From Candidatus Palauibacter rhopaloidicola (GTDB lineage: Bacteria > Gemmatimonadota > Gemmatimonadetes > Palauibacterales > Palauibacteraceae), in NCBI GenBank assembly GCA_026914155.1, contig JAPPGH010000026.1, forward strand, positions 34,317-98,316: DNA of 64,000 nucleotides, read 5' to 3'. Position numbers and translations under genes: made by a program. The notes under the pieces were generated by a model. That model saw nothing but the letters and a program-made list of their open reading frames with translations, had not been told where the DNA came from and ran no database searches. Positions 43,504 to 52,656 of this stretch are shown one piece after another. Within the stretch, counting starts at the first letter, position 1, and every line of letters begins with the position of its first letter.

Positions 43504-45066
43504 CTAGCCGGGGCGGAATTCCCCCCACACGTCGCGCAGCGCGTGGCTGATCTCGCCCAGAGTCACGCGGCGCCGGACGGCGTCGATCAGTACGGGCAGG
43601 AGGTTAGCATCTCCGGCCGCCGCTCGCCGGATCTCCGCCAGCGACGCTTCCACGTTCGCGCCGTCCCTCTCCGCCCGGAGCCGCGTGAGCCGCCGGCGCT
43701 GTTCATCCGCCAGGCGGGCGAAATCCGGCGCCTTCGGCATCTCGACCGGTTCGGCATCCGCGTGCACGTTCACGCCGACGACCTCGAGCTCACGGCTCTC
43801 GACTGCCTCCTGGTGCCGGCGGGCGGCGAGGTGGATCTCCTCCCGCATGTAGTCGATCGCCTGCACGGGGCCGCCCAGCTCCTCGACGCGCGCGAGGTAC
43901 TCCGCGGCGCGCGCCTCGAGGTCGTCCGTGAGCGACTCCACGAACCAGGAGCCTCCCAGGGGGTCGACCGTGTCCCCGACGCCCGTCTCGGCGGCCAGGA
44001 TCTGCTGTGTGCGGAGCGCTAGGCGGGCGGCGTCGGCTCCGGGAAGCGCGAGCGCTTCGTCGTAGCTGTTCGTGTGCAGCGACTGCGTGCCCCCGAGGAC
44101 GGCGGAGAGCGCCTGGATCGCGACGCGCACCACGTTGTTCAACGGCTGCTGGGCCGTCAGCGCGGCCCCGGACGTCTGGGTGTGGAACTTCAGCCGGCAG
44201 CTCTCTTCCGCGGCCCCGAAACGGTCCCGCATGAGCCGGGCCCACATGCGGCGGGCCGCGCGGAACTTGGCCACCTCCTCGAAGAACAGCCGGTCGGCCG
44301 AGAAGAAGAAGCTGAGCCCGGGAGCGAAGTCGTCGATCTCAAGCCCCCGCTCGATGGCGCGGCGCACGTATTCGAGCCCGTTGGCGATGGTGAAGGCCAG
44401 CTCCTGGGCCGCCGTCGCGCCGGCCTCGCGGATGTGATACCCGCTGATGGAAATCGAGCGCCAGCGCGGCATCTCGCGGGCGCAGAAATCGAACACGTCC
44501 GTCACGAACCGAACGCTGGGCTCCACCGGGTAGATGTACGTCCCCCGCGCGATGAACTCCTTCAGTACGTCGTTCTGGACCGTGCCCCGGAGGACCGCCG
44601 GGTCGATCCCCCGTTCCTGGGCCACGCCCGCATACATCGCGAGGAGCACCGGCGCGGTGGCGTTGATCGTCATCGCCGTCGATACGCGCTCGAGCGGGAT
44701 CTCCTCGAACAGGCTGTGCATGTCCTCGATCGAATCGATCGCCACTCCCACCCGTCCGACTTCCCCCCGCACCCTGGCGTCGTCGGAGTCGTACCCCATC
44801 TGGGTCGGAAGGTCGAAGGCGACGGAAAGGCCCGTCTGCCCGGACTCCAGCAGGTAGCGGAAACGCGCGTTCGTCGCCGCGGCCGTGCCGAAACCGGCGT
44901 ACTGGCGCATCGTCCACAGCCGGCCCCGGTACATCGAGGCGTACACACCTCGCGTGTAGGGGAACTCGCCGGGCAACGCCGTATCCGGGCTCCCGGCGCC
45001 CGCGCGATAGACCGGGTCGACTTCGATTCCGCTCGTCGTGGAAAAGACCGGACGCCGCTCGCTCAC
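43504..45066 (-). CDS. Methylmalonyl-CoA mutase large (catalytic) subunit
   Basis: The 520-residue protein is the TIM-barrel half of methylmalonyl-CoA mutase: FPYTRGVYASMYRGRLWTMRQYAGFG, SVAFDLPTQMGYDSDDARVRGEVGRVGVAIDSIEDM, GTVQNDVLKEFIARGTYIYP, ISISGYHIREAGATAAQELAF and RLKFHTQTSGAALTAQQPLNN. The B12-binding domain is absent, as in two-gene mutases; its partner is not in the window. A downstream role after propionyl-CoA carboxylase is supported by the three carboxylase genes directly upstream. Other acyl-CoA mutases of the same family remain possible. Confidence 0.9.
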   Translation of the reverse strand: MSERRPVFSTTSGIEVDPVYRAGAGSPDTALPGEFPYTRGVYASMYRGRLWTMRQYAGFGTAAATNARFRYLLESGQTGLSVAFDLPTQMGYDSDDARVRGEVGRVGVAIDSIEDMHSLFEEIPLERVSTAMTINATAPVLLAMYAGVAQERGIDPAVLRGTVQNDVLKEFIARGTYIYPVEPSVRFVTDVFDFCAREMPRWRSISISGYHIREAGATAAQELAFTIANGLEYVRRAIERGLEIDDFAPGLSFFFSADRLFFEEVAKFRAARRMWARLMRDRFGAAEESCRLKFHTQTSGAALTAQQPLNNVVRVAIQALSAVLGGTQSLHTNSYDEALALPGADAARLALRTQQILAAETGVGDTVDPLGGSWFVESLTDDLEARAAEYLARVEELGGPVQAIDYMREEIHLAARRHQEAVESRELEVVGVNVHADAEPVEMPKAPDFARLADEQRRRLTRLRAERDGANVEASLAEIRRAAAGDANLLPVLIDAVRRRVTLGEISHALRDVWGEFRPG

Positions 45067-45566
45067 GACGTCTCCGCCTCGAGCGTCACGAGCACCTGGT
45101 CGCGGTCCACGACGTCGCCGGCGCGAACCGCGACCCCGGCCACCGTTCCCGGTTCCCGGGCGCGCAATTCGTTCTCCATCTTCATGGCCTCGATCACGAC
45201 CAGTCCATCGCCCGCGTCCACGCGCTGCCCGGCTTCCGCGAGGACGCGCGTGATCAGCCCCGGCATCGGGGCGCGCAACTCCTCCGGTCCGCGCCCCGCC
45301 GCGCTCCGGTCGGCCAGCGCGCGGAGGGTCCGGGTGCGCTCATCCTCCACCGTGACGTCGAACGTCCGGCCGCGCACGGTCACCCGCCACCCCCCGGGCG
45401 TCCGGCGCGCGAGCACGCGATGGTTCGCGCCGTCCAGGGTGAGCTGGACCTCGCCTTCCGCCAGCCACTCGAACCCGGCGTCCCGCTCCGCACCGTTCAG
45501 CCGCAGTCCGGAGGCCAGCCGCTCGACCTCGAAGCTCCCACCGCCCACCTCGACGTGGTACTTCAT
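45063..45566 (-). CDS. Biotin carboxyl carrier subunit of acyl-CoA carboxylase
   Basis: The 167-residue protein has a C-terminal biotinyl domain: LRAPMPGLITRVLAEAGQRVDAGDGLVVIEAMKMENELRA, where the Lys in EAMKMEN is biotinylated. The N-terminal 90 residues form a beta-rich part that probably binds the carboxylase core. GTGA overlap with the mutase downstream, 7 bp after the biotin carboxylase. Confidence 0.88.
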   Translation of the reverse strand: MKYHVEVGGGSFEVERLASGLRLNGAERDAGFEWLAEGEVQLTLDGANHRVLARRTPGGWRVTVRGRTFDVTVEDERTRTLRALADRSAAGRGPEELRAPMPGLITRVLAEAGQRVDAGDGLVVIEAMKMENELRAREPGTVAGVAVRAGDVVDRDQVLVTLEAETS

Positions 45567-45573
45567 GACGGCT

Positions 45574-47064
45574 TCACCACTCCCGACCCGCCCGCACCCA
45601 GGCCGACAGCCCGTTTCCTCCGTCACGGGACCGCCGTGCACCGCCGGCAACGACCCGTGGCCGCTCCCGGTCCGCGAGGAGCACAGCGACCGCCATCGCC
45701 ACATCGCGCAGTCCGGGATCCGCGGTCTCTCCGAGTCCGGGGTGTTCCTCCACGTACCGGATGGAGAGGTCGTTCATCCGGTAGTCGGGTTCGTCCATCA
45801 CCGCGAGGTGCCAGGGGACGGTCGTTTCGACGCCGCCGATGACGAGCCCTTCGAGCGCGGACCGCATGCGCCGGATCGCCGCCTCCCGATCCGAGGCGTG
45901 GACGACCAGCTTGCCGAGCAGCGAGTCATAGTGCGGGCCGACTTCCGACCCGTTGCGGATCCCCCCGTCCCAGCGCACCCCGGGCCCCGTCGGGACTTCG
46001 AGGCGGTCGATTCGACCGACTGACGGCACGAATCCGGCGGCGGGATCCTCCGCGTTGATCCGGCATTCGATCGCGTGCCCGCGCGCCGCGGGCGGCTCTC
46101 CGCCGCCGAGCAACGGGAGCCCGCGGGCGACGCGCAGTTGCTGCCGGACGAGGTCCACGCCGGTGACCAGTTCGGTCACCGGGTGCTCGACCTGAATCCG
46201 GGTGTTCATCTCGAGGAAGAAGAACTCCCCTCCCTCGACCAGGAACTCGACCGTCCCGGCGCTCCGGTAGCCGACCGCCTCGGCCGCGCGCACGGCGACC
46301 TCCGCCATCCGCCGCCGGAGGGCGTCGTCGATCGCCGTGGACGGCGCCTCCTCGATCAGTTTCTGGTGTCGCCGCTGGATCGAACACTCCCGCTCGCCGA
46401 AGTCCACCGTCCGCTCGTCGTCGGCGAGCACCTGGATCTCGATGTGCCGGGGGGCACGCAGGAAGCGCTCCGCGAACACGCGTCCGTCACCGAAGGCGGC
46501 CTGCGCTTCCCGGGTCGCCCGCCCGAACGCTCCGGCCATCTCCTGCGCGTCGGAAACGACGTGCATGCCCTTGCCGCCCCCTCCCGCCGCCGCCTTGAGG
46601 AGGACGGGGAACCCGATCCTGTCGGCCTCGCGGACGGCCTCCCGCGCCGAAGCGAGCGGATCGCTGCCCGGGATGACGGGGACTCCGGCCCGCACCATCC
46701 GCGCCCGGGCGCGCGTCTTGTCGCCCATGACTTCGATCGCCTCGGCGGGAGGTCCGACGTGGACGAGCCCGGCGGCCTCGACGGCGCGCGCGAAGCCGGC
46801 GTTCTCGGCCAGAAAGCCGTACCCCGGGTGGACCGCGCCCGCCCCCGTCTCCTGCGCGGCGGCGAGGAGCCGGTCGATCGACAGGTAGCTCTCCGCGGCG
46901 GCGGCCCCGCCGATCCGGACCGCCTCGCCCGCAAGAAGCACGTGGGGGGCCCGGCGGTCCGCGTCGGAGTAGACCGCGACCGTCCCGAGGCCCTCCTCGT
47001 GGCAGGCGCGGATGACCCGAACCGCGATCTCGCCGCGGTTCGCGATCAGAACTTTGTCGAACAT
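45574..47064 (-). CDS. Biotin carboxylase subunit of acyl-CoA carboxylase
   Basis: The 496-residue ATP-grasp enzyme carboxylates biotin. Motifs are KVLIANRGEIAVRVIRACHEEG, AVHPGYGFLAENAGFA, LLKAAAGGGGKGMHVV (Gly-rich ATP loop), ECSIQRRHQKLIEEAPS, FFFLEMNTRIQVEHPVTE and ECRINAEDP. It belongs with the carrier and carboxyltransferase on either side, probably a propionyl-CoA carboxylase. ATG start. Confidence 0.93.
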   Translation of the reverse strand: MFDKVLIANRGEIAVRVIRACHEEGLGTVAVYSDADRRAPHVLLAGEAVRIGGAAAAESYLSIDRLLAAAQETGAGAVHPGYGFLAENAGFARAVEAAGLVHVGPPAEAIEVMGDKTRARARMVRAGVPVIPGSDPLASAREAVREADRIGFPVLLKAAAGGGGKGMHVVSDAQEMAGAFGRATREAQAAFGDGRVFAERFLRAPRHIEIQVLADDERTVDFGERECSIQRRHQKLIEEAPSTAIDDALRRRMAEVAVRAAEAVGYRSAGTVEFLVEGGEFFFLEMNTRIQVEHPVTELVTGVDLVRQQLRVARGLPLLGGGEPPAARGHAIECRINAEDPAAGFVPSVGRIDRLEVPTGPGVRWDGGIRNGSEVGPHYDSLLGKLVVHASDREAAIRRMRSALEGLVIGGVETTVPWHLAVMDEPDYRMNDLSIRYVEEHPGLGETADPGLRDVAMAVAVLLADRERPRVVAGGARRSRDGGNGLSAWVRAGREW

Positions 47065-47080
47065 CCGGCCTCGGCGGGGA

Positions 47081-48628
47081 TCACAGCGGGATGTTGCCGT
47101 GCTTCCTGGGCGGGTTGCGGTCGCGCTTGTCGGCCATGGCCTCGAGCCCCGACACGAGGCGCGCGCGCGTCTCGCGAGGGTCGATCACATCGTCGATGAA
47201 CCCGCGCTCGGCGGCGAGGTAGGGGTTGGCGAACTTCGCCCGATACTCCGCTTCGAGTTCCGCCGTGCGCGCCACGGGATCCTCGGCCGCGGCGATCTCG
47301 CGCCGGAACAGGACCTCCACCGCACCCTTCGCGCCCATCACCGCGATCTCCGCGCTGGGCCAGGCGAGGTTGAGGTCGCCCCGGATGTGCTTGGACGACA
47401 TGACGTCGTACGCGCCGCCGTATGCCTTGCGCGTGATGACGGTGAGCTTCGGCACGGTCGCCTCGCAGTAGGCGAAGAGGAGTTTCGCGCCGTTTCGGAT
47501 GATGCCCTCGTGCTCCTCCCTCAGTCCCGGGAGAAAGCCGGGCACATCCTCGAAGGTCACCAGCGGAACGTTGAACGCATCGCAGAAGCGGACGAAACGC
47601 GCGGCCTTGATGCTCGCATCGCTGTCCAGGACGCCGGCGAGGACCGCGGGCTGGTTGCCGATGATGCCCACGGCGTTCCCGCCGAGCCGGGCGAAGCCGG
47701 TGATGATGTTGCGGGCGTAGTCCTCGTGAACTTCCATCAGGCTACCGGCGTCCACGACCCGGCGGATGATGTCCAGCATGTCGTACGGAAGCTTCGGGTC
47801 GTCCGGCACGATCTCGAGAAGCGCCTCGTCGGCCCGGTCCGGCGGATCCGTCGTCTCCCGCCACGGCGGCGTCTCCTGGTTGTTCGAAGGCAGATAGGAC
47901 AGGAGGCGGCGCACGGCGCCGAGCGCCTCCACTTCGGTCGCCGATCGGAAGTGCGCCACGCCGGACCGGCTCGCGTGCACGGCCGCGCCGCCGAGTTCGT
48001 CGAACGTCACGTCCTCGTGCGTCACCGTCTTCACGACGCCGGGGCCCGTGATGAACATGTGGCTCACCCCGTCCACCATGAACACGAAGTCCGTGATGGC
48101 GGGGCTGTAGACGGCCCCTCCGGAACACGGCCCCAGGATCGCGCTGAGTTGCGGGATCACCCCCGAGGCCAGCGTGTTTCGGAGAAAGATGTCCGCATAG
48201 CCGCCGAGAGAGGCGACGCCCTCCTGAATCCGCGCGCCGCCCGAGTCGTTGATGCCGATGAAGGGGGCGCCGTTCCTCGTCGCGAGATCCAGTACCTTCA
48301 CGATCTTGCCGGCGTGCGCTTCCGACAGCGACCCCCCGAACACTGTGAAGTCCTGGCTGAATACGTAGACGACTCGCCCGTCGATGCGGCCGTAGCCGGT
48401 GATGACCCCGTCACCGGGGATGCGCCGGTCGCCCAGCCCGAAGTCGGTGCAGCGGTGCTCGACGAAGCGGTCGAACTCCACGAAACTCCCCTCGTCGAGG
48501 AGGATCTCAAGGCGCTCCCGGGCCCCCAGCTTTCCGCGCGCGTGCTGGCGGGCGAGCCGGTCCGGGTCTCCACGGGCGGCGCGTTCGGATCGGGCCTCGA
48601 GTTCGGCCAGCTTCTCGCGCATGCTCAC
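47081..48628 (-). CDS. Acyl-CoA (propionyl-CoA) carboxylase, carboxyltransferase beta subunit
   Basis: The 515-residue carboxyltransferase has [98 protein letters not shown] and [41 protein letters not shown] (oxyanion holes). The last block fits propionyl/acetyl-CoA carboxylase beta. GTG start, with an ATG two codons later; the start lies within an 11-nt tandem duplication. Confidence 0.93.
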   Translation of the reverse strand: MSMREKLAELEARSERAARGDPDRLARQHARGKLGARERLEILLDEGSFVEFDRFVEHRCTDFGLGDRRIPGDGVITGYGRIDGRVVYVFSQDFTVFGGSLSEAHAGKIVKVLDLATRNGAPFIGINDSGGARIQEGVASLGGYADIFLRNTLASGVIPQLSAILGPCSGGAVYSPAITDFVFMVDGVSHMFITGPGVVKTVTHEDVTFDELGGAAVHASRSGVAHFRSATEVEALGAVRRLLSYLPSNNQETPPWRETTDPPDRADEALLEIVPDDPKLPYDMLDIIRRVVDAGSLMEVHEDYARNIITGFARLGGNAVGIIGNQPAVLAGVLDSDASIKAARFVRFCDAFNVPLVTFEDVPGFLPGLREEHEGIIRNGAKLLFAYCEATVPKLTVITRKAYGGAYDVMSSKHIRGDLNLAWPSAEIAVMGAKGAVEVLFRREIAAAEDPVARTAELEAEYRAKFANPYLAAERGFIDDVIDPRETRARLVSGLEAMADKRDRNPPRKHGNIPL

Positions 48629-48647
48629 CGGATGTTCACCGGATGTT
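48626..48647. repeat. 11-nt tandem duplication at a gene junction
   Basis: CACCGGATGTT occurs twice in a row. On the coding (minus) strand it reads AACATCCGGTG twice, separating the stop of the binding-protein gene from the GTG of the carboxyltransferase. Removing one copy would recreate a GTGA overlap like those of the neighbours. Confidence 0.7.
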
Positions 48648-50567
48648 CATCGTTCCCACCTGGCGCCGAGCCTCCGTGCGCAGGGTGTCCACGCGCAGCG
48701 AGTCGCGGGGCGCAAAGGGAGACGGCGCCGCGCGCACTTCCGCCAGCCAGGCGAGAAGTGCCTCCCTGTCCGCCTCCACGGGTGAACCGTCGACCAGCAT
48801 GCGGACCTCCGTGGAGCGCCGCACGACGGATCGTCCGGCTTCGGGACGCAGGCGGCCCGTCACGCCCTCGACTTCCACCCCCGATTCGAGGGTGGCCGCG
48901 AGCGCGGCCGGGATCGGCAATCTCGCGCCGTCAAGGGCGGAGAGCACGAGGAGCGCCGCATCGTGCGCCAGAGCCGGCATAATGTTGTCCCGCAACGTCT
49001 TTCGGTACCGCCTCTCATAGTCCGCTACAAATCCCCGCCACGGCGTACCCGGGCTGACGCGATCCGTGGCCAGACCGATCACGCGATGGTCCGTCGCGAA
49101 GCGCTCGAGACGACGCAGCGCGGCCGGGTCGGCCCACGCCTCGCTCCCGATCACGATCACATTGTAAAGCCCGTAGTAGAAGAGCTGAGGCGCGACGGCG
49201 AGGACGCCGGACGCGGACGCCGCCGGCGCGAAGACGACGTCCGGCTCCGAGGCCGCGATGGCCTCGATGGGTCCCTGGAAGGTCGTGAGCCCGGGATCGT
49301 AGCGTTCGTGTCCGACGAGCAGGCCGCCGTTCTCCCGCACCGTTCGCACGAACGCGTTCACGGCGCCGCCGAGTCCGACCCCATCCGGCTCGAGCACGGC
49401 GACCCGCCGGAGCCGCAGCTCCTCCAGCGTCCAGCGCGCCAGCTCCTCCGCCACATCCGAGGACCGCGTGCCGGCGTCATACAGGGTGTAGGTCGCCGGC
49501 GCGGGTCTCAGCACTGCCGTCGCCGTGGGGCTGATTATCGGCAGCCTCGGATTCCGGCGCGCCCGGGCAGCGGCCGCGAAGGACTCGGAGCGGAGGGGAC
49601 CCAGGATGGCGATCACATCCTGTCCCTCCAGCGACCGCACGAGGCCCGCCGTGTTCTCCGGATCCGACGCGTCATCGAGGAAGATAAGCTCGACATCGAA
49701 GCCGGTCGGGCGCTCATCGCGGTACCGCTCGACCGCGAGTTCGATCCCCTCGCGCAGCGTCTGGCCCACCTCCGAGAGGTCGCCGGTGAGCGGCAGGATC
49801 GCACCGATGCGCGCCCGCCCGCTGCCGAGATCCGTTTCCGCCCCCGCGATCATCTCCGCCGTGCTTCGCTCGGGTTCGGCGGGTTGTCCCTCCAGGATGC
49901 GGGCGGCAAGACGTCTCGCCTCATCCCCCTCCCTCCCGATGACGAGAAGGCGGGCGAGTTGCGCGTGGACGATCGCGGCCGCGGCGGTCTCCGGCGGGAA
50001 GGTCTCCGTCAACGGGCGCAGTTCCCCGACCGTGAGGGCGGAGGTCAGCCGTCGGAGGTCCTCCGCGCCGACCGTCTCGAACCCGCGGGGCGTGGACAGG
50101 ATCGCGGCCACCGCCTCGGGCTCGCGGCTCGTGTCCGAGAGGATCCGAACCAGTCGCTCCAGGGCGGCCGTTTCCAGGGGGGCGGCGGGCCCCCGCGCGA
50201 GGAGCACGCCGTAGCGATCCGCCGCGGCGCCCGGGAGTCCCTGCGCCTCCAGCGCCCGGCCCGACACGGAGAGGGCGCGGTCCGCGAGGGCGCGAAGCGG
50301 CTCGACCTCACGCCAGGCGGCGTCGAGCGAATCCCCGCGCGCCGCGGCCGCGGCGAATCGCCCTTGCTCGTAGTCCGCCTCGGCGAGCCGGAGCGCGGCG
50401 GCCGCGCCTTCCGGGTCGACCGCGCTCGGCGCGGCGGTCTCGATGGGTGGGTTGCCGGCGATGAACGCACAGCCCGCGGCTGCGACCAGCACGGCGCCGC
50501 AGCCGAGGGCTACACGCCTCCGCGTCGCTCTGCGCCGCTCGTGGAAGGGGCTACTCCCCTGCCTCAC
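48636..50567 (-). CDS. Periplasmic-binding/LpoA-like ABC substrate-binding lipoprotein
   Basis: The protein of about 643 residues has a lipobox (LVAAAGCAF), an N-terminal helical TPR-like half (residues about 40-270), and a Leu/Ile/Val-binding type I periplasmic-binding domain beginning [31 protein letters not shown], with [14 protein letters not shown] and IISPTATA. This two-part architecture matches LpoA-type activators of penicillin-binding protein 1A and other penicillin-binding-protein activator family members. The GTG at 50567 (or 50570) lies inside the end of rpsA. Activator versus transport-binding role is undecided. Confidence 0.8.
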   Translation of the reverse strand: MRQGSSPFHERRRATRRRVALGCGAVLVAAAGCAFIAGNPPIETAAPSAVDPEGAAAALRLAEADYEQGRFAAAAARGDSLDAAWREVEPLRALADRALSVSGRALEAQGLPGAAADRYGVLLARGPAAPLETAALERLVRILSDTSREPEAVAAILSTPRGFETVGAEDLRRLTSALTVGELRPLTETFPPETAAAAIVHAQLARLLVIGREGDEARRLAARILEGQPAEPERSTAEMIAGAETDLGSGRARIGAILPLTGDLSEVGQTLREGIELAVERYRDERPTGFDVELIFLDDASDPENTAGLVRSLEGQDVIAILGPLRSESFAAAARARRNPRLPIISPTATAVLRPAPATYTLYDAGTRSSDVAEELARWTLEELRLRRVAVLEPDGVGLGGAVNAFVRTVRENGGLLVGHERYDPGLTTFQGPIEAIAASEPDVVFAPAASASGVLAVAPQLFYYGLYNVIVIGSEAWADPAALRRLERFATDHRVIGLATDRVSPGTPWRGFVADYERRYRKTLRDNIMPALAHDAALLVLSALDGARLPIPAALAATLESGVEVEGVTGRLRPEAGRSVVRRSTEVRMLVDGSPVEADREALLAWLAEVRAAPSPFAPRDSLRVDTLRTEARRQVGTMNIR

Positions 50568-52443
50568 CACCGGAATCGGACTGCTCCCCCTCGTCCGTGT
50601 CATCCGCCGCGGCACCGGACTTCGACGCCGCCATGTTCTCGTACTCCACCTCCTCGGCGTCGTACGGGACATCGGGCGCGTCCACGACGGCGAGGACGAT
50701 GCGACGGTTGATCGGATCCGTTTCGAGTACGCGCAGATCCAACCGATGTCCCTCGTCGAAGTGGTCGGCGGGCTCGGTGGTCGGCGCTTCCATGCCGAGT
50801 TGCGAGATCGGCACGAACCCTTCGAGATCGCTCCCGAGGTCCACGACGACACCCTTCTCGAGCAACCGCGTGATCGAGCCCGCCACTTCCCGACCGGGCT
50901 GGTAGGCCTGCGCGAGCTGATACCACGGGTCTTCCTGCACCTGCTTCAAACCGAGGGAGATCCGCTTCTGGTCGGGATCGATCGAGAGCACGACGACATC
51001 GACCTCCTCCCCCTTGCGGAGCACCTCGGCCGGATGCTGCACCCGCCGCGTCCAGCTCATGTCGGAGATATGGACGAGACCGTCGATTCCGGCCTCGACC
51101 TCCACGAAGGCGCCGAAGGAGGTGAGGTTGCGGACGAGTCCGCGGATTTTCGTCCCCGGCGGATACTGCGCCGGGAGCGCCAGCCAAGGATCCTCCTCCA
51201 CCTGCTTCATTCCGAGCGAGATCTTCTGCGCCTCCTCATCGACGCGCAGCACGACGCATTCGACCTTGTCGTTGATGCCGACCAGCTGGGAGGGGTGGCG
51301 GACGTTGCGGGTCCACGACATCTCGGAGATGTGGACGAGACCCTCGATCCCGCGCTCGAGTTCGATGAAGGCGCCGTAGTTCGTGATCGAGACGACCCGG
51401 CCCAGCACGCGTATCCCGACCGGGTATTTCTCGGCCACGTTCTTCCAGGGGTATTCCTGAAGTTGCTTGAGACCGAGCGAGATTCTCTCGCGGTCCCAGT
51501 CGATGTCGAGGATCTTGATCTCGAGCGACTGGCCGATCTCGCACACTTCCGAAGGATGGCCGATGCGCCCCCATGACATGTCGGTGATGTGGAGGAGGCC
51601 GTCCATGCCGCCGAGGTCGATGAAGGCGCCGAAATCCGTGATGTTCTTGACGACTCCGGAGCGCACGTCGCCTACCGACAGCTCCTTCTTGAGCTCCTCG
51701 CGCTTCCCCGCCCGCTCCTCTTCGAGAAGGACGCGACGGCTCACCACGATGTTCCGGCGGCGCTTGTTGAGCTTGAGGATCTTGAAGTCGTACTCGTCGC
51801 CCAGAAGATCGTCGACGTTGGGCACGCGGCGAAGCGCGATCTGCGAGCCGGGAAGGAAAGCATCGACCCCCATGAGGTCGACCGTCACTCCACCCTTGAT
51901 CTTGCGCTTGATCCGCCCCTGCACGGGACGGTCGTTGTCGAACGCGTCCTTGATCTTCTCCCAGACGCGGAGGAAGTCCGCCTTCTTCTTCGACAGGACG
52001 ACGACGCCCTCCTCATCCTCGAGGCTCTCGAGGAGGACATCGACGGAGTCGCCCGGCTGAACTTCGTCCGGATCCGAGAACTCTTCGAGCGGGACGGCTC
52101 CTTCGGACTTGAAACCGACATCGAGGATGATGTCCGTCTCGGTCTTTCCGATGACCTGCGCGGAGACGATCTCGCCTTCCGTGATGCGGCTGAGCGTGTC
52201 CTCGTAGAGCGCGTAGAGTTCGGCGTACTCCGCCTGGTCGTGCTGAGAGTCGTCCCGGGGATCGGCGTCGAGATCCAGATCGATGGCACTTGGCTCGAAG
52301 ACGGCCGGTGTCGCGACGGCGACCTCCACCGCTTCCGGAGCGGAGTCGTCGACTTCCGTCGACGCATCCGTCGCCTCGGGAATGTCGGCCTCGGGGATCT
52401 CGGTCTCGGGGACGTCGGTCTGAGGGTTCGTGTCGTCGGGCAT
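50551..52443 (-). CDS. rpsA: 30S ribosomal protein S1
   Basis: The 630-residue protein has an acidic N-terminal extension (about 65 residues rich in Asp, Glu and Pro), then six S1 domains. Typical blocks are [34 protein letters not shown]-type [26 protein letters not shown], and repeated [16 protein letters not shown]. S1 unwinds and binds mRNA at the ribosome. A Ser/Gly/Asp-rich tail closes the protein. ATG start with a 210-bp leader after the aroA-cmk gene. Confidence 0.94.
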   Translation of the reverse strand: [630 protein letters not shown]

Positions 52444-52627
52444 TGGGAATCAAGCTCCCGTGCGGGGCCAACCGTGCGTCCCGCCGGGCCTCGTGGCAAA
52501 AAAGAATCGACCTCGACCGAGCTTCACCATCTCCGCCCAGCCGCCGGCCGATCCCCTGGTGTCGGGTCTCCACAGGATCCGGGGCGGAGCGCCACTTTTT
52601 CCGCCACCGATCCTCGAACAGTACGCC

Positions 52628-52656
52628 AACTTAGATTCGGGCCGCGAAAGCGTCAA
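52628..52656 (-). promoter_or_regulatory. Possible promoter for rpsA
   Basis: On the minus strand TTGACG (52651-52656) and TAAGTT (52628-52633) are separated by 17 bp. The -35 element overlaps the aroA-cmk stop codon. The transcript would carry about 180 nt of leader before the rpsA ATG, room for S1 autoregulation. Confidence 0.5.
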
